Positions 24,267 to 32,818 of a stretch of 64,000 bases of DNA are shown one piece after another. This DNA comes from Arenibacter algicola. Lineage in GTDB: Bacteria > Bacteroidota > Bacteroidia > Flavobacteriales > Flavobacteriaceae. Both the position numbers and the translations under genes were made by a program. The notes beneath the pieces are model-generated. The model made no database searches. It was not told where the DNA came from and worked only from the letters and a program-made list of their open reading frames with translations. Within the stretch, counting starts at the first letter, position 1, and each line of letters opens with the position of its first letter. The stretch is from positions 248,001 to 312,000 of the forward strand of contig NZ_JAHKPO010000007.1 of NCBI RefSeq assembly GCF_018860365.1. Reading direction: 5' to 3'.

Positions 24267-24288
24267 GTTCCGATTTGTAATCTAGAAC
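24267..24288. promoter_or_regulatory. Candidate TolB-TPR-AraC operator, imperfect inverted form (site 4)
   Basis: GTTCCGATT, spacer TGTA, then ATCTAGAAC: same 22-bp span as sites 1 and 5, but the right half is degenerate. It lies 4 bp after the stop of the cyclase-AraC gene and 108 bp before the LRR lipoprotein gene. Confidence 0.4.
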
Positions 24289-24395
24289 GACCAGCCCTGA
24301 CATTTTATACATCTTTGTCTCAAATAAAACTATTCTAATTTAAGAATTAATATAGGTTTTATAACACCTTACAATTAATATAATTTTACCTAAAA

Positions 24396-25304
24396 ATGTA
24401 TAAAGATTTTTTCGTTGGGACAGCAATTCAGATAGCAATTATCATTACCATCTTAATTACCTCATGCTCCCGTAATGATACAGACTCTTATGAAAATCAA
24501 TATCTGGACATACCGGATTCTGGTTTTGAAGCTATTTTAATAAAAGAGGGTATAGATTCGGACGGAATCCTAAATCAAAGAATGTTGAGGAAAGACGCGT
24601 CGGAAGTGAGTGTACTTGATTTAAATTTTTCAAGTGAGGCTGTAATAAGTGATTTGACCGGAATTGAAGGCTTTGTGGGGCTGAAGAAGCTATCCGCAAC
24701 GCAGCAGGAAATAACGGGTATCGACTTAACTCATAATACTTTGTTGGACACTTTAGTTCTTTCTGGCAACTATATATCCAACATTGATATCAGTAACAAC
24801 CTCAATTTAGTTTTATTGGATGTGCAGTCTAACCAGCTTAGTGCCATTAACGGACTTTCCAAAGCGGCTCACTTAAAAGAATTAAACCTATCCTTTAACG
24901 AATTGGAAGAATTTAGCATTGAAAATGAAACTCTTGAAATATTGAAAATAAGCAACAACTTATTACATTCCTTTGATGTCAAAAGATCTATAAATCTGAA
25001 AAATATATTGCTAACAACGAATGAGCTGACTTCTGCAGATTTTAGTACAAATGTAGAATTGGAAACCTTATTGATTTCTGACAATAAAATTCAGAATATT
25101 GATCTTGAACATAATACCGGTTTAACACACCTTTATATTTCAAGCAATTCACTTACAGATCTGGATGTGGGCAACAATCAGGAATTAATAGACTTAAAGG
25201 TAGATAGAAATCCCAATTTAAACTGTATCAAAATCCAAAGTGGACAGAACATACCTAATGTTTCAATATCCGAATACCAAGAATTAAATACTTCCTGTGA
25301 ATAA
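24396..25304 (+). CDS. Leucine-rich-repeat lipoprotein
   Basis: A 302-residue surface or periplasmic lipoprotein. The signal IAIIITILITSC has a lipobox with Cys near residue 24. The body is a run of about eight 20- to 22-residue leucine-rich repeats of the LxxLxLxxNxLxxI type (LDTLVLSGNYISNIDISNN, LKELNLSFNELEEFSIEN), ending in a capping NLNCIKIQSGQ. Such proteins act in adhesion or protein binding. Single gene downstream of the cyclase-AraC regulator in the same direction, with candidate operator site 4 in between. Confidence 0.85.
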   Translation: MYKDFFVGTAIQIAIIITILITSCSRNDTDSYENQYLDIPDSGFEAILIKEGIDSDGILNQRMLRKDASEVSVLDLNFSSEAVISDLTGIEGFVGLKKLSATQQEITGIDLTHNTLLDTLVLSGNYISNIDISNNLNLVLLDVQSNQLSAINGLSKAAHLKELNLSFNELEEFSIENETLEILKISNNLLHSFDVKRSINLKNILLTTNELTSADFSTNVELETLLISDNKIQNIDLEHNTGLTHLYISSNSLTDLDVGNNQELIDLKVDRNPNLNCIKIQSGQNIPNVSISEYQELNTSCE

Positions 25305-25437
25305 CCAATAATCCCATAACTCAAAAAAGGTTTCATATGTCCTACAATAGAATACAGCAATTGGACCTTCATTTTAAATCTTATCCAATACATAGCCCAG
25401 AAATACTATTTTTAGGGTCTCTTCAAGATTAATACTT

Positions 25438-25878
25438 ATGTCATATAAAATAGAAACGATTTCCCAGGCCGAATACCCCGTAGTGGTTGAGGTTTGGGAG
25501 GCCTCGGTAAGAGCCACACACCACTTTTTAAGGGAAGAGGATATAGCCTATTTTAAGCCGTTGATATTGAACGAATATTTAAAGGCTGTACAATTAAGGT
25601 GCATTAGGAATGAGGTTAAGGAAATAATCGGTTTTATGGGAGTGGAAGGCCGGCATCTGGAAATGCTATTTGTACATCCGGCTTACCGGGGAATGGGAAT
25701 AGGAAAAAGTTTATTGACTTACTCCATACATGAATTGAATGTAAATAAGGTGGATGTAAATGAACAGAACGAACAAGCTGTTGAATTTTATAAATATGTT
25801 GGATTTATAACAGTACGTCGGTCGGAATTGGATGCCACAGGAAAACCCTACCCTATTCTGCATATGGAATTACAATAG
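25438..25878 (+). CDS. GNAT family N-acetyltransferase (YjaB-like)
   Basis: A 146-residue single-domain GNAT enzyme. The acetyl-CoA loop is YRGMGIGKSLL (about residues 82-92), preceded by the beta4 strand LEMLFVHPA and followed by VDVNEQNEQAVEFYKYVGF. It resembles the YjaB group. The acceptor is unknown. Confidence 0.85.
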   Translation: MSYKIETISQAEYPVVVEVWEASVRATHHFLREEDIAYFKPLILNEYLKAVQLRCIRNEVKEIIGFMGVEGRHLEMLFVHPAYRGMGIGKSLLTYSIHELNVNKVDVNEQNEQAVEFYKYVGFITVRRSELDATGKPYPILHMELQ

Positions 25879-25952
25879 TAAGAGCATCGTTATTTATCCT
25901 ATAGATGAAAAGAATTGCAATGCTTATTAGTTTAGGTACGTTAAGACATTTT

Positions 25953-25974
25953 GTTCCGATTCTTAAATCGGAAC
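25953..25974. promoter_or_regulatory. Candidate TolB-TPR-AraC operator, perfect inverted form (site 5)
   Basis: GTTCCGATT, spacer CTTA, AATCGGAAC: a perfect 9-bp inverted repeat, 50 bp upstream of the MDR oxidoreductase start. Without a following T run it is more likely a protein-binding site than a terminator for the GNAT gene. Confidence 0.5.
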
Positions 25975-26023
25975 GATTGGCATAGGGGTGTGGGATACAT
26001 TTGTCATAATAAAAAATGATAAA

Positions 26024-26995
26024 ATGAAAGCGATCATAACAACAAAGTATGGCTCACCCAAGGTTTTGCAACTTCAGGAAATTCCAAAGCCCATACCCAA
26101 AGAAAATGAGATTTTGGTAAAGGTAAAAGCTGCCAGTGTAACCACGGCAGACACCATGATGCGTAGAGGGAAGCCGTGGTACGGTAGACTTTTTATTGGT
26201 TTAACAAAACCCAAGTATCCTATAGCGGGTACTGGTTTTTCTGGAACAATCGAAGCCGTTGGGGACAGTGTCCAACGTTTCCAAGTTGGGGATGAAGTTT
26301 TTGGGGAGTCGATATTTGGTGGAGGCGCCAATGCGGAATATTTATGTATTTCAGAAGAAGGTATAGTGGCGAAAAGACCTAAAAATGTAGCTCATGAAGA
26401 ACTTGCTTGTATGTGTGACGGGCCTTTGACTTCTTGGAATTATTTAAAGGAAATGGCCAATGTAGAAAATGGACAAAGAGTGCTTATAAATGGGGCTTCG
26501 GGAAGTCTAGGTACTGCAGCGGTGCAATTGGCCAAAAATCTTGGCGCTGAGGTTACCGCGGTTTGCAGTTCTTCCAATTTTAACTTGGTAAGATCGCTCG
26601 GAGCTGATCATGCCATAGATTATACAAAGGTAGATTTTACTAATACAGCTAATAGTTACGATATTATTTTTGATACTGTGGGCAAGAGCTCGTTCCCTGA
26701 AAGCAAAAAAGTACTCAGTGAAAAGGGCATGTATCTTTCACCTGTGCTAAGTATGCCACTGCTATTTCAAATGCTGTGGACCTCTAAATTTAGTAGCAAA
26801 AAGGCAAAGTTTGGGGCCACCGGACTTTTAGCTGTACCAAAGCTTAGGGAAATGTTGAATGAGCTCACGGATCTTTTGATTGCCGGGAAGCTAAAATTGG
26901 TCATAGATAAGCGCTACACCCTTTATGAAGCTGACAAAGCCCACAGCTATGTGGACACTGGCCGCAAAAAAGGCAATGTGGTTATTAACTTGTAG
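26024..26995 (+). CDS. Zinc-free MDR NAD(P)-dependent oxidoreductase (quinone reductase-like)
   Basis: A 323-residue medium-chain dehydrogenase/reductase. The start is the ATG at 26024, giving MKAIITTKYGSPKVLQLQEI; an upstream in-frame start adds an atypical leader. The cofactor loop is INGASGSLGTAAVQLAKNLG in the middle, and no Cys/His zinc site is present, as in quinone-oxidoreductase-like members. Members reduce quinones or alpha,beta-unsaturated carbonyls; the substrate is unknown. Single gene under candidate operator site 5. Confidence 0.85.
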   Translation: MKAIITTKYGSPKVLQLQEIPKPIPKENEILVKVKAASVTTADTMMRRGKPWYGRLFIGLTKPKYPIAGTGFSGTIEAVGDSVQRFQVGDEVFGESIFGGGANAEYLCISEEGIVAKRPKNVAHEELACMCDGPLTSWNYLKEMANVENGQRVLINGASGSLGTAAVQLAKNLGAEVTAVCSSSNFNLVRSLGADHAIDYTKVDFTNTANSYDIIFDTVGKSSFPESKKVLSEKGMYLSPVLSMPLLFQMLWTSKFSSKKAKFGATGLLAVPKLREMLNELTDLLIAGKLKLVIDKRYTLYEADKAHSYVDTGRKKGNVVINL

Positions 26996-27333
26996 TGAAC
27001 TCTGGTTTTGAAATTGTTTTTTTTTGATCCTTAAAAAAATGATGGCTCCAGATTTTGACGACTGTATTTGAGACTATTACCGATATTTTTTCTTTGTTTT
27101 ATATAGATAGACCACATCATTCTTACTGCATTGTTGAAGGAAAACTACATTTTATCCGAGGTTTGTTAGAGTTGAACGTTGATATTTTGAAACATGGTCA
27201 TTCCGTGCTAACTTTATAATTGGAATTGTGTGTTAATTGCACGATTGAAATTTAAACCTAGGAAAAACCCAATCAAATTTAATTACTTCTCCTGTGTTAT
27301 GGTGATGACTATGGAAAACAATAAAAATAAGGA
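26996..27333. other. Intergenic spacer with no recognised gene
   Basis: About 340 bp of A+T-rich sequence. Just before the 31-residue mini-protein, a 12-codon frame from about 27299 (MVMTMENNKNKE) ends in ATGA overlapping its start; it could be a leader but is unproven. Confidence 0.35.
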
Positions 27334-27429
27334 ATGAAAAAGAAATTCAACTTTATAGACCTGGTATTGACCTTTAGCGGTGCTTTTGCGGTTATTGTAT
27401 TGTTATTGGTAGTTTCCAAGTTTGTATAG
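27334..27429 (+). CDS. 31-residue membrane mini-protein
   Basis: A short frame with ATG, coding for MKKKFNFIDLVLTF followed by SGAFAVIVLLLVVSKFV: a basic N-terminus and one strong membrane helix. The amphipathic charge layout supports a real protein rather than chance, but no homologue is known to me. Confidence 0.5.
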   Translation: MKKKFNFIDLVLTFSGAFAVIVLLLVVSKFV

Positions 27430-27564
27430 TAGCACTTGGTACTAAAATACTAAGGATATAGGAAAGTTTCTTAAAATTAGCGGTCCATGGATACCAATTT
27501 TTACGTAAATATAAATATGGTATCTAAATGGAACAATTTATTGTTTTAATCTAAATTTGGAATA

Positions 27565-27849
27565 ATGTCAAAAACATCCGCCCGTTGGTTATTGGTATTG
27601 GGTCTGGTCATAGTTGGCTTTGGGGTCGGTATTTACTTGCAGGATTTAAAACATCAGGAAAGTACCAAGGCAGCCTGGAAGGCCAACCGTTTTAATGTGG
27701 CCAGGTTTAACAAGATAATGCGGTATGCCGGGGATATGAATGACCAGAATTGGTCTTCTATGAGGGACAGTATTGGTGGTCAATTGGATAGTTTAATGAT
27801 ATTGAGGTTCAGAAAAGAAGTTGATAGCATAAAAAAAACAAAGAAATAA
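27565..27849 (+). CDS. Small single-span membrane protein of unknown function
   Basis: A 94-residue protein with one N-terminal helix (WLLVLGLVIVGFGVGIYLQ) and a charged, helical extracytoplasmic part (FNKIMRYAGDMNDQNWSSM). TAAATTTG, a -7-like sequence, ends only 5 bp before the ATG, so the mRNA may be nearly leaderless. A strong terminator follows at 27924. No family recognised. Confidence 0.65.
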   Translation: MSKTSARWLLVLGLVIVGFGVGIYLQDLKHQESTKAAWKANRFNVARFNKIMRYAGDMNDQNWSSMRDSIGGQLDSLMILRFRKEVDSIKKTKK

Positions 27850-27923
27850 AATTTTCGGCCTAAATTGGTCTTAGTTGTTTTTATCACTGAGACATGGTAA
27901 TGATATAGGCAATAATTAACATA

Positions 27924-27949
27924 AGCAACCCAAAAGGGTTGCTTTTTTT
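27924..27949 (+). terminator. Rho-independent terminator
   Basis: Perfect 8-bp stem AGCAACCC/GGGTTGCT with an AAAA loop and seven T residues, 75 bp after the small membrane protein gene. Confidence 0.9.
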
Positions 27950-28098
27950 GTGAATAACAGCATAAGTTGGTATTGCATTTTTAAATCGATTAGTTAACTT
28001 AGAGGAAAATAAATGTAATGGGCATAAAATTATGATGAGAACTGTAAACCTCACAGCTGGTATAGTAATGGCGTACAGAAAAAGATTAAATTGCTGCT

Positions 28099-30942
28099 AT
28101 GGATATTAATTCGTGGGACTGGATATTCCAGCTGTTGGGACGCTTTCACCCTTTGGTAGTACATTTTCCCATAGGCTTGTTGGTGGTTGCCTTATTTCTG
28201 GAGTTTTTGACCCTGGGTGGAAAAAGAAAAGACCTCAGGGAGGGAATTAATTGGATGGTTTTTTTGGGAGCTGCATTCGCCGTGTTGGCCGCAGTCTTGG
28301 GTTGGTTGCTTCGTACCCACGACGATTATGAAGGCGATTTGGTTCTATTTCACCAGAATACTGGTATTGCCACAGCTGTTATGGCCATTGTTACCGGTTT
28401 CTTGTTGCGCACTACACTGAAAGGGAAATTTGACTCTTATTTATATTATCGATTTGGGTTGTTTGCAACAGTTTTGGTTTTGGTCGTGGCAGGTCATTTG
28501 GGAGCAAATCTAACCCATGGGGAAGATTATTTAACCAGTGTCTTGCCCTATAATCAAGATTCTTATGACGATGGAAAGGCCACGGTACTTTTGGCGGAAT
28601 TAAAGGGACTGGATTCTTTGTCCGAAGCGCAGCAGGAAGATCTTAATTTGGGAGTTAGGGCAATTTTGGCACATAACTGCTATCAATGCCATAGTGAAAA
28701 TAAGCAAAAAGGCGATTTGGTACTGGACAATAAACGTGGTGTTTACCAAGGAGGAAAGTCAGGTCCTATTATTGTCGAGGGCAGGCCGGAAGAGAGTGAG
28801 ATGTTCTTAAGGGTAAGCCTTCCGCCCGATCATGATGATGTAATGCCAAAGAAAGGTAAAGTACTGAAGGATAGTGAAATAAAGTTGATTGAATTGTGGA
28901 TCAAAAATGGCGCAAAATGGTCGGATGGGGCACTAAAGATTTTTCCTGAGGCCGAGTTGGCCCTCTCTCAGCCTGAATTACCAAAGGGTAGTATGGAGAA
29001 CCATCCCATAGACAAAATAATGGATTCCTATTTTAAGGAAAAAAAGTTGAAATGGCCAGAGGTAGTGGACGATAGGACCTTTATAAGGCGTGCCTATCTG
29101 GATATTCTAGGTCTGCTTCCAGAGCCAATTACAATAGATCAATTTGTTAGCGATGGGGATAAGGAGAAGAGGACTAAGCTCATAGATGAATTGTTGGCCG
29201 ATAAGCATAATTATACCCAACATTGGTTGAGTTTTTGGAACGATATACTCAGGAATGACTACAGTGGACCAGGATTTATAACGGGAGGACGAAAACAGAT
29301 TACGGATTGGTTGTACAAGTCGCTTATGGAAAATAAGCCTTATGACTTTATGGTCAAAGAATTGATAAATCCAAATGAAGAATCGGAAGGATTTATCAAA
29401 GGGATTAAATGGCGGGGCTTGGTCAATGCCAGTCAACGTACCGAAATGCAGGCCGCCCAAAATATTGGTCAGTCTTTGATGGGGGTGAATGTAAAATGTG
29501 CCTCCTGTCACAACAGTTTTGTTAGCAATCTTACTTTGGAACAATCCTACGGGTTTGCCTCCATTTTTGCAGATTCCATTTTGGAACTCAATAGATGTGA
29601 TATGCCCATTGGGAAACTGGCAGAAGTAAATTTTTTATATCCGGAACTTGGCTCGGTAGAGGCAGAGAGTGTAAAGGAAAGATTGCTCTTGCTCTCAGAG
29701 GTAATGGTGAAGCCCGAAAATGGTAGACTTTACCGAACCATTACCAACAGATTTTGGAAACGTTTTATGGGAAGAGGGATAGTGGAACCTGTAGACGAAA
29801 TGGATAATGAACCTTGGAATGCCGTTCTATTGGATTGGTTGGCCGCCGATTTTGTAAATTCTGGGTTTGATATAAAAGGTCTCATGAAAATGATCATGAC
29901 GTCAAAATCTTACCAACTGGAAACGACCCGATTGGAAAATCAGGAAGATTTGCAAAAGGGGTATGCGTTTAAGGGTCCCGTACTTAGGCGGTTAAGTGCA
30001 GAGCAATTTTCCGATGCCGTTAGTCAGGTAGTGGCTCCCATGTACTATGCGGCGGCTTATGATCCCAATAACGAAGGTCTGCCCTATAACCGGGTCTGGC
30101 ACAGGGAAATTAAGTTTGATCGTGATGTATTGCCCGAACCGGGAAAGCGGTATTTTAGGCATAGTTTCAATTTAAATGATAAAGAAATATTGTCGGCGAA
30201 AGCATTGGTTTCCGTGGATCATTCCTATGCTCTATACCTCAATGGCAAAAAAATATCGGAAGGAACGGATTGGAGAAAAGTAGATAGGTTAGAGGTCGGG
30301 GACAAGCTTATTGAAGGTGAAAATATATTGGCTATAGAGGGCATTAATGAGGGGAGCATTGCCAATCCCGCAGGAATCTTGTTTGCCATGAAAATCCAAT
30401 ATGGGGATGGGACGGAATTGTTGGTCACTTCCAATGATAAATGGAAAAGTACTGATAAACAACCGGATGGCGATTGGGTAAGCTTATCATTTGATGATGG
30501 TAGTTGGCAAGGTGTCCGTAATTATGGATCCAGTAACTGGGACAAGTTGGTGAATTTCACTTTTGAAAATACGGAACGGGAATTTGCTAGGGCCAGTTTG
30601 GTAAAACAACATCCATTTATGAAGGTGATGGGCAGGCCTACTCGGGAAAATGTAGCCACCACAAGAGACGAACAAGCCACTTTGTTACAGGCACTGGAGT
30701 TGACCAATGGGGAGTATTTTAATGGCGTACTAAAGGAAGGGGCAGAGGCATGGCTGAAGAAGTATGGAGATAAGGATGAACAAATAGTGCTCAACCTATA
30801 CCAAAAAACATTGGGTAGAAATCCAACCGATAAGGAAAAGGGAATAATGCTAAATGCCTTGCAAACGGATGCTAAAGAAGAAGCGTTGCAGGATCTTTTT
30901 TGGTCCATGTTTATTTCACCCGAATTTCAATTTATATACTAA
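28099..30942 (+). CDS. DUF2231 membrane / PSCyt1 / DUF1549 / DUF1553 cytochrome-like protein
   Basis: A 947-residue protein. The N-terminal 160 residues hold four membrane helices of the DUF2231 type (HPLVVHFPIGLLVVALFLEF). Next comes a PSCyt1-like domain with a c-type haem motif CYQCH (C194, C197, H198), then DUF1549 (near 310-500) with a second CxxCH, CASCH (C467, C470, H471), a carbohydrate-binding-like beta module (about 680-790), and DUF1553 at the end (FWSMFISPEFQFIY). This layout is typical of Planctomycetes and also found in Bacteroidota. The biochemical role is not established; redox chemistry at the membrane is inferred. The DUF1501 gene starts 6 bp downstream, so the two form an operon. 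Confidence 0.85.
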   Translation: MDINSWDWIFQLLGRFHPLVVHFPIGLLVVALFLEFLTLGGKRKDLREGINWMVFLGAAFAVLAAVLGWLLRTHDDYEGDLVLFHQNTGIATAVMAIVTGFLLRTTLKGKFDSYLYYRFGLFATVLVLVVAGHLGANLTHGEDYLTSVLPYNQDSYDDGKATVLLAELKGLDSLSEAQQEDLNLGVRAILAHNCYQCHSENKQKGDLVLDNKRGVYQGGKSGPIIVEGRPEESEMFLRVSLPPDHDDVMPKKGKVLKDSEIKLIELWIKNGAKWSDGALKIFPEAELALSQPELPKGSMENHPIDKIMDSYFKEKKLKWPEVVDDRTFIRRAYLDILGLLPEPITIDQFVSDGDKEKRTKLIDELLADKHNYTQHWLSFWNDILRNDYSGPGFITGGRKQITDWLYKSLMENKPYDFMVKELINPNEESEGFIKGIKWRGLVNASQRTEMQAAQNIGQSLMGVNVKCASCHNSFVSNLTLEQSYGFASIFADSILELNRCDMPIGKLAEVNFLYPELGSVEAESVKERLLLLSEVMVKPENGRLYRTITNRFWKRFMGRGIVEPVDEMDNEPWNAVLLDWLAADFVNSGFDIKGLMKMIMTSKSYQLETTRLENQEDLQKGYAFKGPVLRRLSAEQFSDAVSQVVAPMYYAAAYDPNNEGLPYNRVWHREIKFDRDVLPEPGKRYFRHSFNLNDKEILSAKALVSVDHSYALYLNGKKISEGTDWRKVDRLEVGDKLIEGENILAIEGINEGSIANPAGILFAMKIQYGDGTELLVTSNDKWKSTDKQPDGDWVSLSFDDGSWQGVRNYGSSNWDKLVNFTFENTEREFARASLVKQHPFMKVMGRPTRENVATTRDEQATLLQALELTNGEYFNGVLKEGAEAWLKKYGDKDEQIVLNLYQKTLGRNPTDKEKGIMLNALQTDAKEEALQDLFWSMFISPEFQFIY

Positions 30943-30948
30943 GGAATA

Positions 30949-32400
30949 ATGAATAAGGATTTACATACCAATGCACGTAGGGATTTTGTAAAGAAGATGG
31001 CCGCGGCCAGTCTTTCGGCTGCCACAACCAGTATTCCCCTTGCCAGTTTTTTAAGTTCCTGTAAATCTGCTCCGGCAATAACCTCCAAAGCTGATACCGT
31101 TATATTACTGTGGATGGCGGGGGGAATGGCCCATACCGAAACCTTTGATCCCAAGGCATTTGTACCTTATTCCAAGGGCGTAGAAAGCAAAAGGGTTTTA
31201 AGCACCTTTCCCAAGGTGCCCACTATTGTGGATGGCCTCCATTTTTCGCAGGGATTGGAATCTATTGGAAGTGTAATGGATAAAGGAGCTATAATCCGTT
31301 CTTATAAATCTGCAGATCTTGGCCATATCCTGCATACGCGGCATCAGTATCATTGGCATACCTGTTATGAACCTCCGCAATCGGTCCAGGCTCCACACAT
31401 AGGTGCGTGGATAGCCAAGGAGTTAGGTCCTGTAAACCCTGTTATTCCTCCATTTATTGCCATGGGCCAACGTTTTACGGTTGGGGAAGCCGAGGAGCTC
31501 AAGGCATTTCATTCTGCTGGATTTTTGGGAAGTGAATATGGTCCGTTTCTAATACCCGACCCTTCCACAGGTTTGGATAGTGTAAGGCCGCCTCAAGGGA
31601 TGTCACTAAAAAGATTTGAAGCCCGATATAAGCTTTATAAGGAGTTGGCCAATAAGAGCAAGATTATGGAGGGAGGCAGTGATTATCAAAGGGAATCCTT
31701 GATGCGCTCCATGGAGCAATCCTATCGGTTGTTAAATTCTCCCGAAGCCAAGGTATTCGATTTAAGCCAAGAACCTAAAGAGGTATATGACACCTACAAT
31801 ACAGGCAGATTTGGTCTGGGTTGCCTATTGGCAAAAAGACTGGCCATGAACGGAGGTAGGTTCATCAGTGTTTCAACGGAGTATGAACCATTTCTTGGCT
31901 GGGATACCCATGAAAATGGTCATACCCGCGCGGCGAAAATGAAAGAGCTTATAGATAGGCCTATTGCACAACTTATTAAAGATCTGGACGAGTCTGGACA
32001 TTTGGATAGAACGCTGATTATACTGGCCAGCGAATTTAGTAGGGATGCCATTATGGAAGGTCGACCAGGAGTACCCGTACAGGATCAGGTTGATCAACCG
32101 GATATTATCGAGGATGAAAAATTCTATGGTATGCATAGGCATTTTACGGATGGTAGTTCCATTCTCATGTGGGGCGGTGGAGTCAAGAAAGGTTTGGTGT
32201 ACGGTAAAACAGCAGATGAAAGGCCCTGTTCCTCAATTGAAAACCCAGTGGTGATTGATCAAGTGCATCAATCCGTATACCACGCTCTGGGTATGGATCC
32301 AGAAACAAATTATACTATAGAAGGCAGGCCATTTTATACCACTCCGGACGGGCAGGGCAAACCTATATTGGATTTGTTTGGCGAAAGAATAGTAACCTAA
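30949..32400 (+). CDS. DUF1501 (sulfatase-fold) secreted protein
   Basis: A 483-residue protein with a twin-arginine-like N-terminus (ARRDFVKKMAAASLSAA) followed by a Cys in LSSCKS, so it is probably exported through Tat and perhaps lipid-anchored. The body has the alkaline-phosphatase/sulfatase fold features of DUF1501 (VILLWMAGGMAHTETFDPK at the start, LGWDTHENGHT and HRHFTDGSSILMWGGGVKKG at the metal site, ending in ALGMDPETNYTIEGRP). DUF1501 and DUF1553 genes are almost always paired; the substrate is unknown. Confidence 0.9.
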   Translation: MNKDLHTNARRDFVKKMAAASLSAATTSIPLASFLSSCKSAPAITSKADTVILLWMAGGMAHTETFDPKAFVPYSKGVESKRVLSTFPKVPTIVDGLHFSQGLESIGSVMDKGAIIRSYKSADLGHILHTRHQYHWHTCYEPPQSVQAPHIGAWIAKELGPVNPVIPPFIAMGQRFTVGEAEELKAFHSAGFLGSEYGPFLIPDPSTGLDSVRPPQGMSLKRFEARYKLYKELANKSKIMEGGSDYQRESLMRSMEQSYRLLNSPEAKVFDLSQEPKEVYDTYNTGRFGLGCLLAKRLAMNGGRFISVSTEYEPFLGWDTHENGHTRAAKMKELIDRPIAQLIKDLDESGHLDRTLIILASEFSRDAIMEGRPGVPVQDQVDQPDIIEDEKFYGMHRHFTDGSSILMWGGGVKKGLVYGKTADERPCSSIENPVVIDQVHQSVYHALGMDPETNYTIEGRPFYTTPDGQGKPILDLFGERIVT

Positions 32401-32540
32401 ATTGCTTGCTTTGGTCCAATGTGGAAATATGTACCAAATAGGACCAAACTCAAAAGTAATAAAAATAAGGACCAGTCATAATTGGGGGAAAGAATACAAC
32501 CCTGAATTGTATAAGTCTCAAAGGCTAGAATTAGCTCCTA

Positions 32541-32666
32541 TTAAAAGAAACCAAAAGCCGCTAAAATCAAACAGACTACCACAGCCAATAGGATGGCAAC
32601 CAATACTACGACCATAAGGCTAAGGAATCCATTGAGCACCCTTGTGCCAAAAGTAACATCTTCCAT
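32541..32666 (-). CDS. 41-residue membrane mini-protein
   Basis: An ATG frame of 41 codons: MEDVTFGTRVLNGFLSL, then a long hydrophobic helix VVVLVAILLAVVVCLILAAF. It occupies the spacer between the DUF1501 gene and the sugar transporter. The composition is that of a single-span membrane peptide. No homologue is known to me. Confidence 0.55.
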   Translation of the reverse strand: MEDVTFGTRVLNGFLSLMVVVLVAILLAVVVCLILAAFGFF

Positions 32667-32818
32667 GATATTTAGATTTTAAAACAATTTAATGAATTAT
32701 CCTCAAATTATCATGTGTTTTAGGGTCAAATCCGTTAAATGACCACCAATTAGTATACTTATCCGTTGTACTGTTAAAATTTTCGATAAAATACTGATAA
32801 TCAGTAAGTGGTATTTTC

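Noticed and set aside
25953..25974. Reading the perfect inverted repeat as the GNAT gene terminator
   Set aside because: There is no T run after the stem, and the same sequence pattern recurs upstream of other genes near AraC-type regulators.
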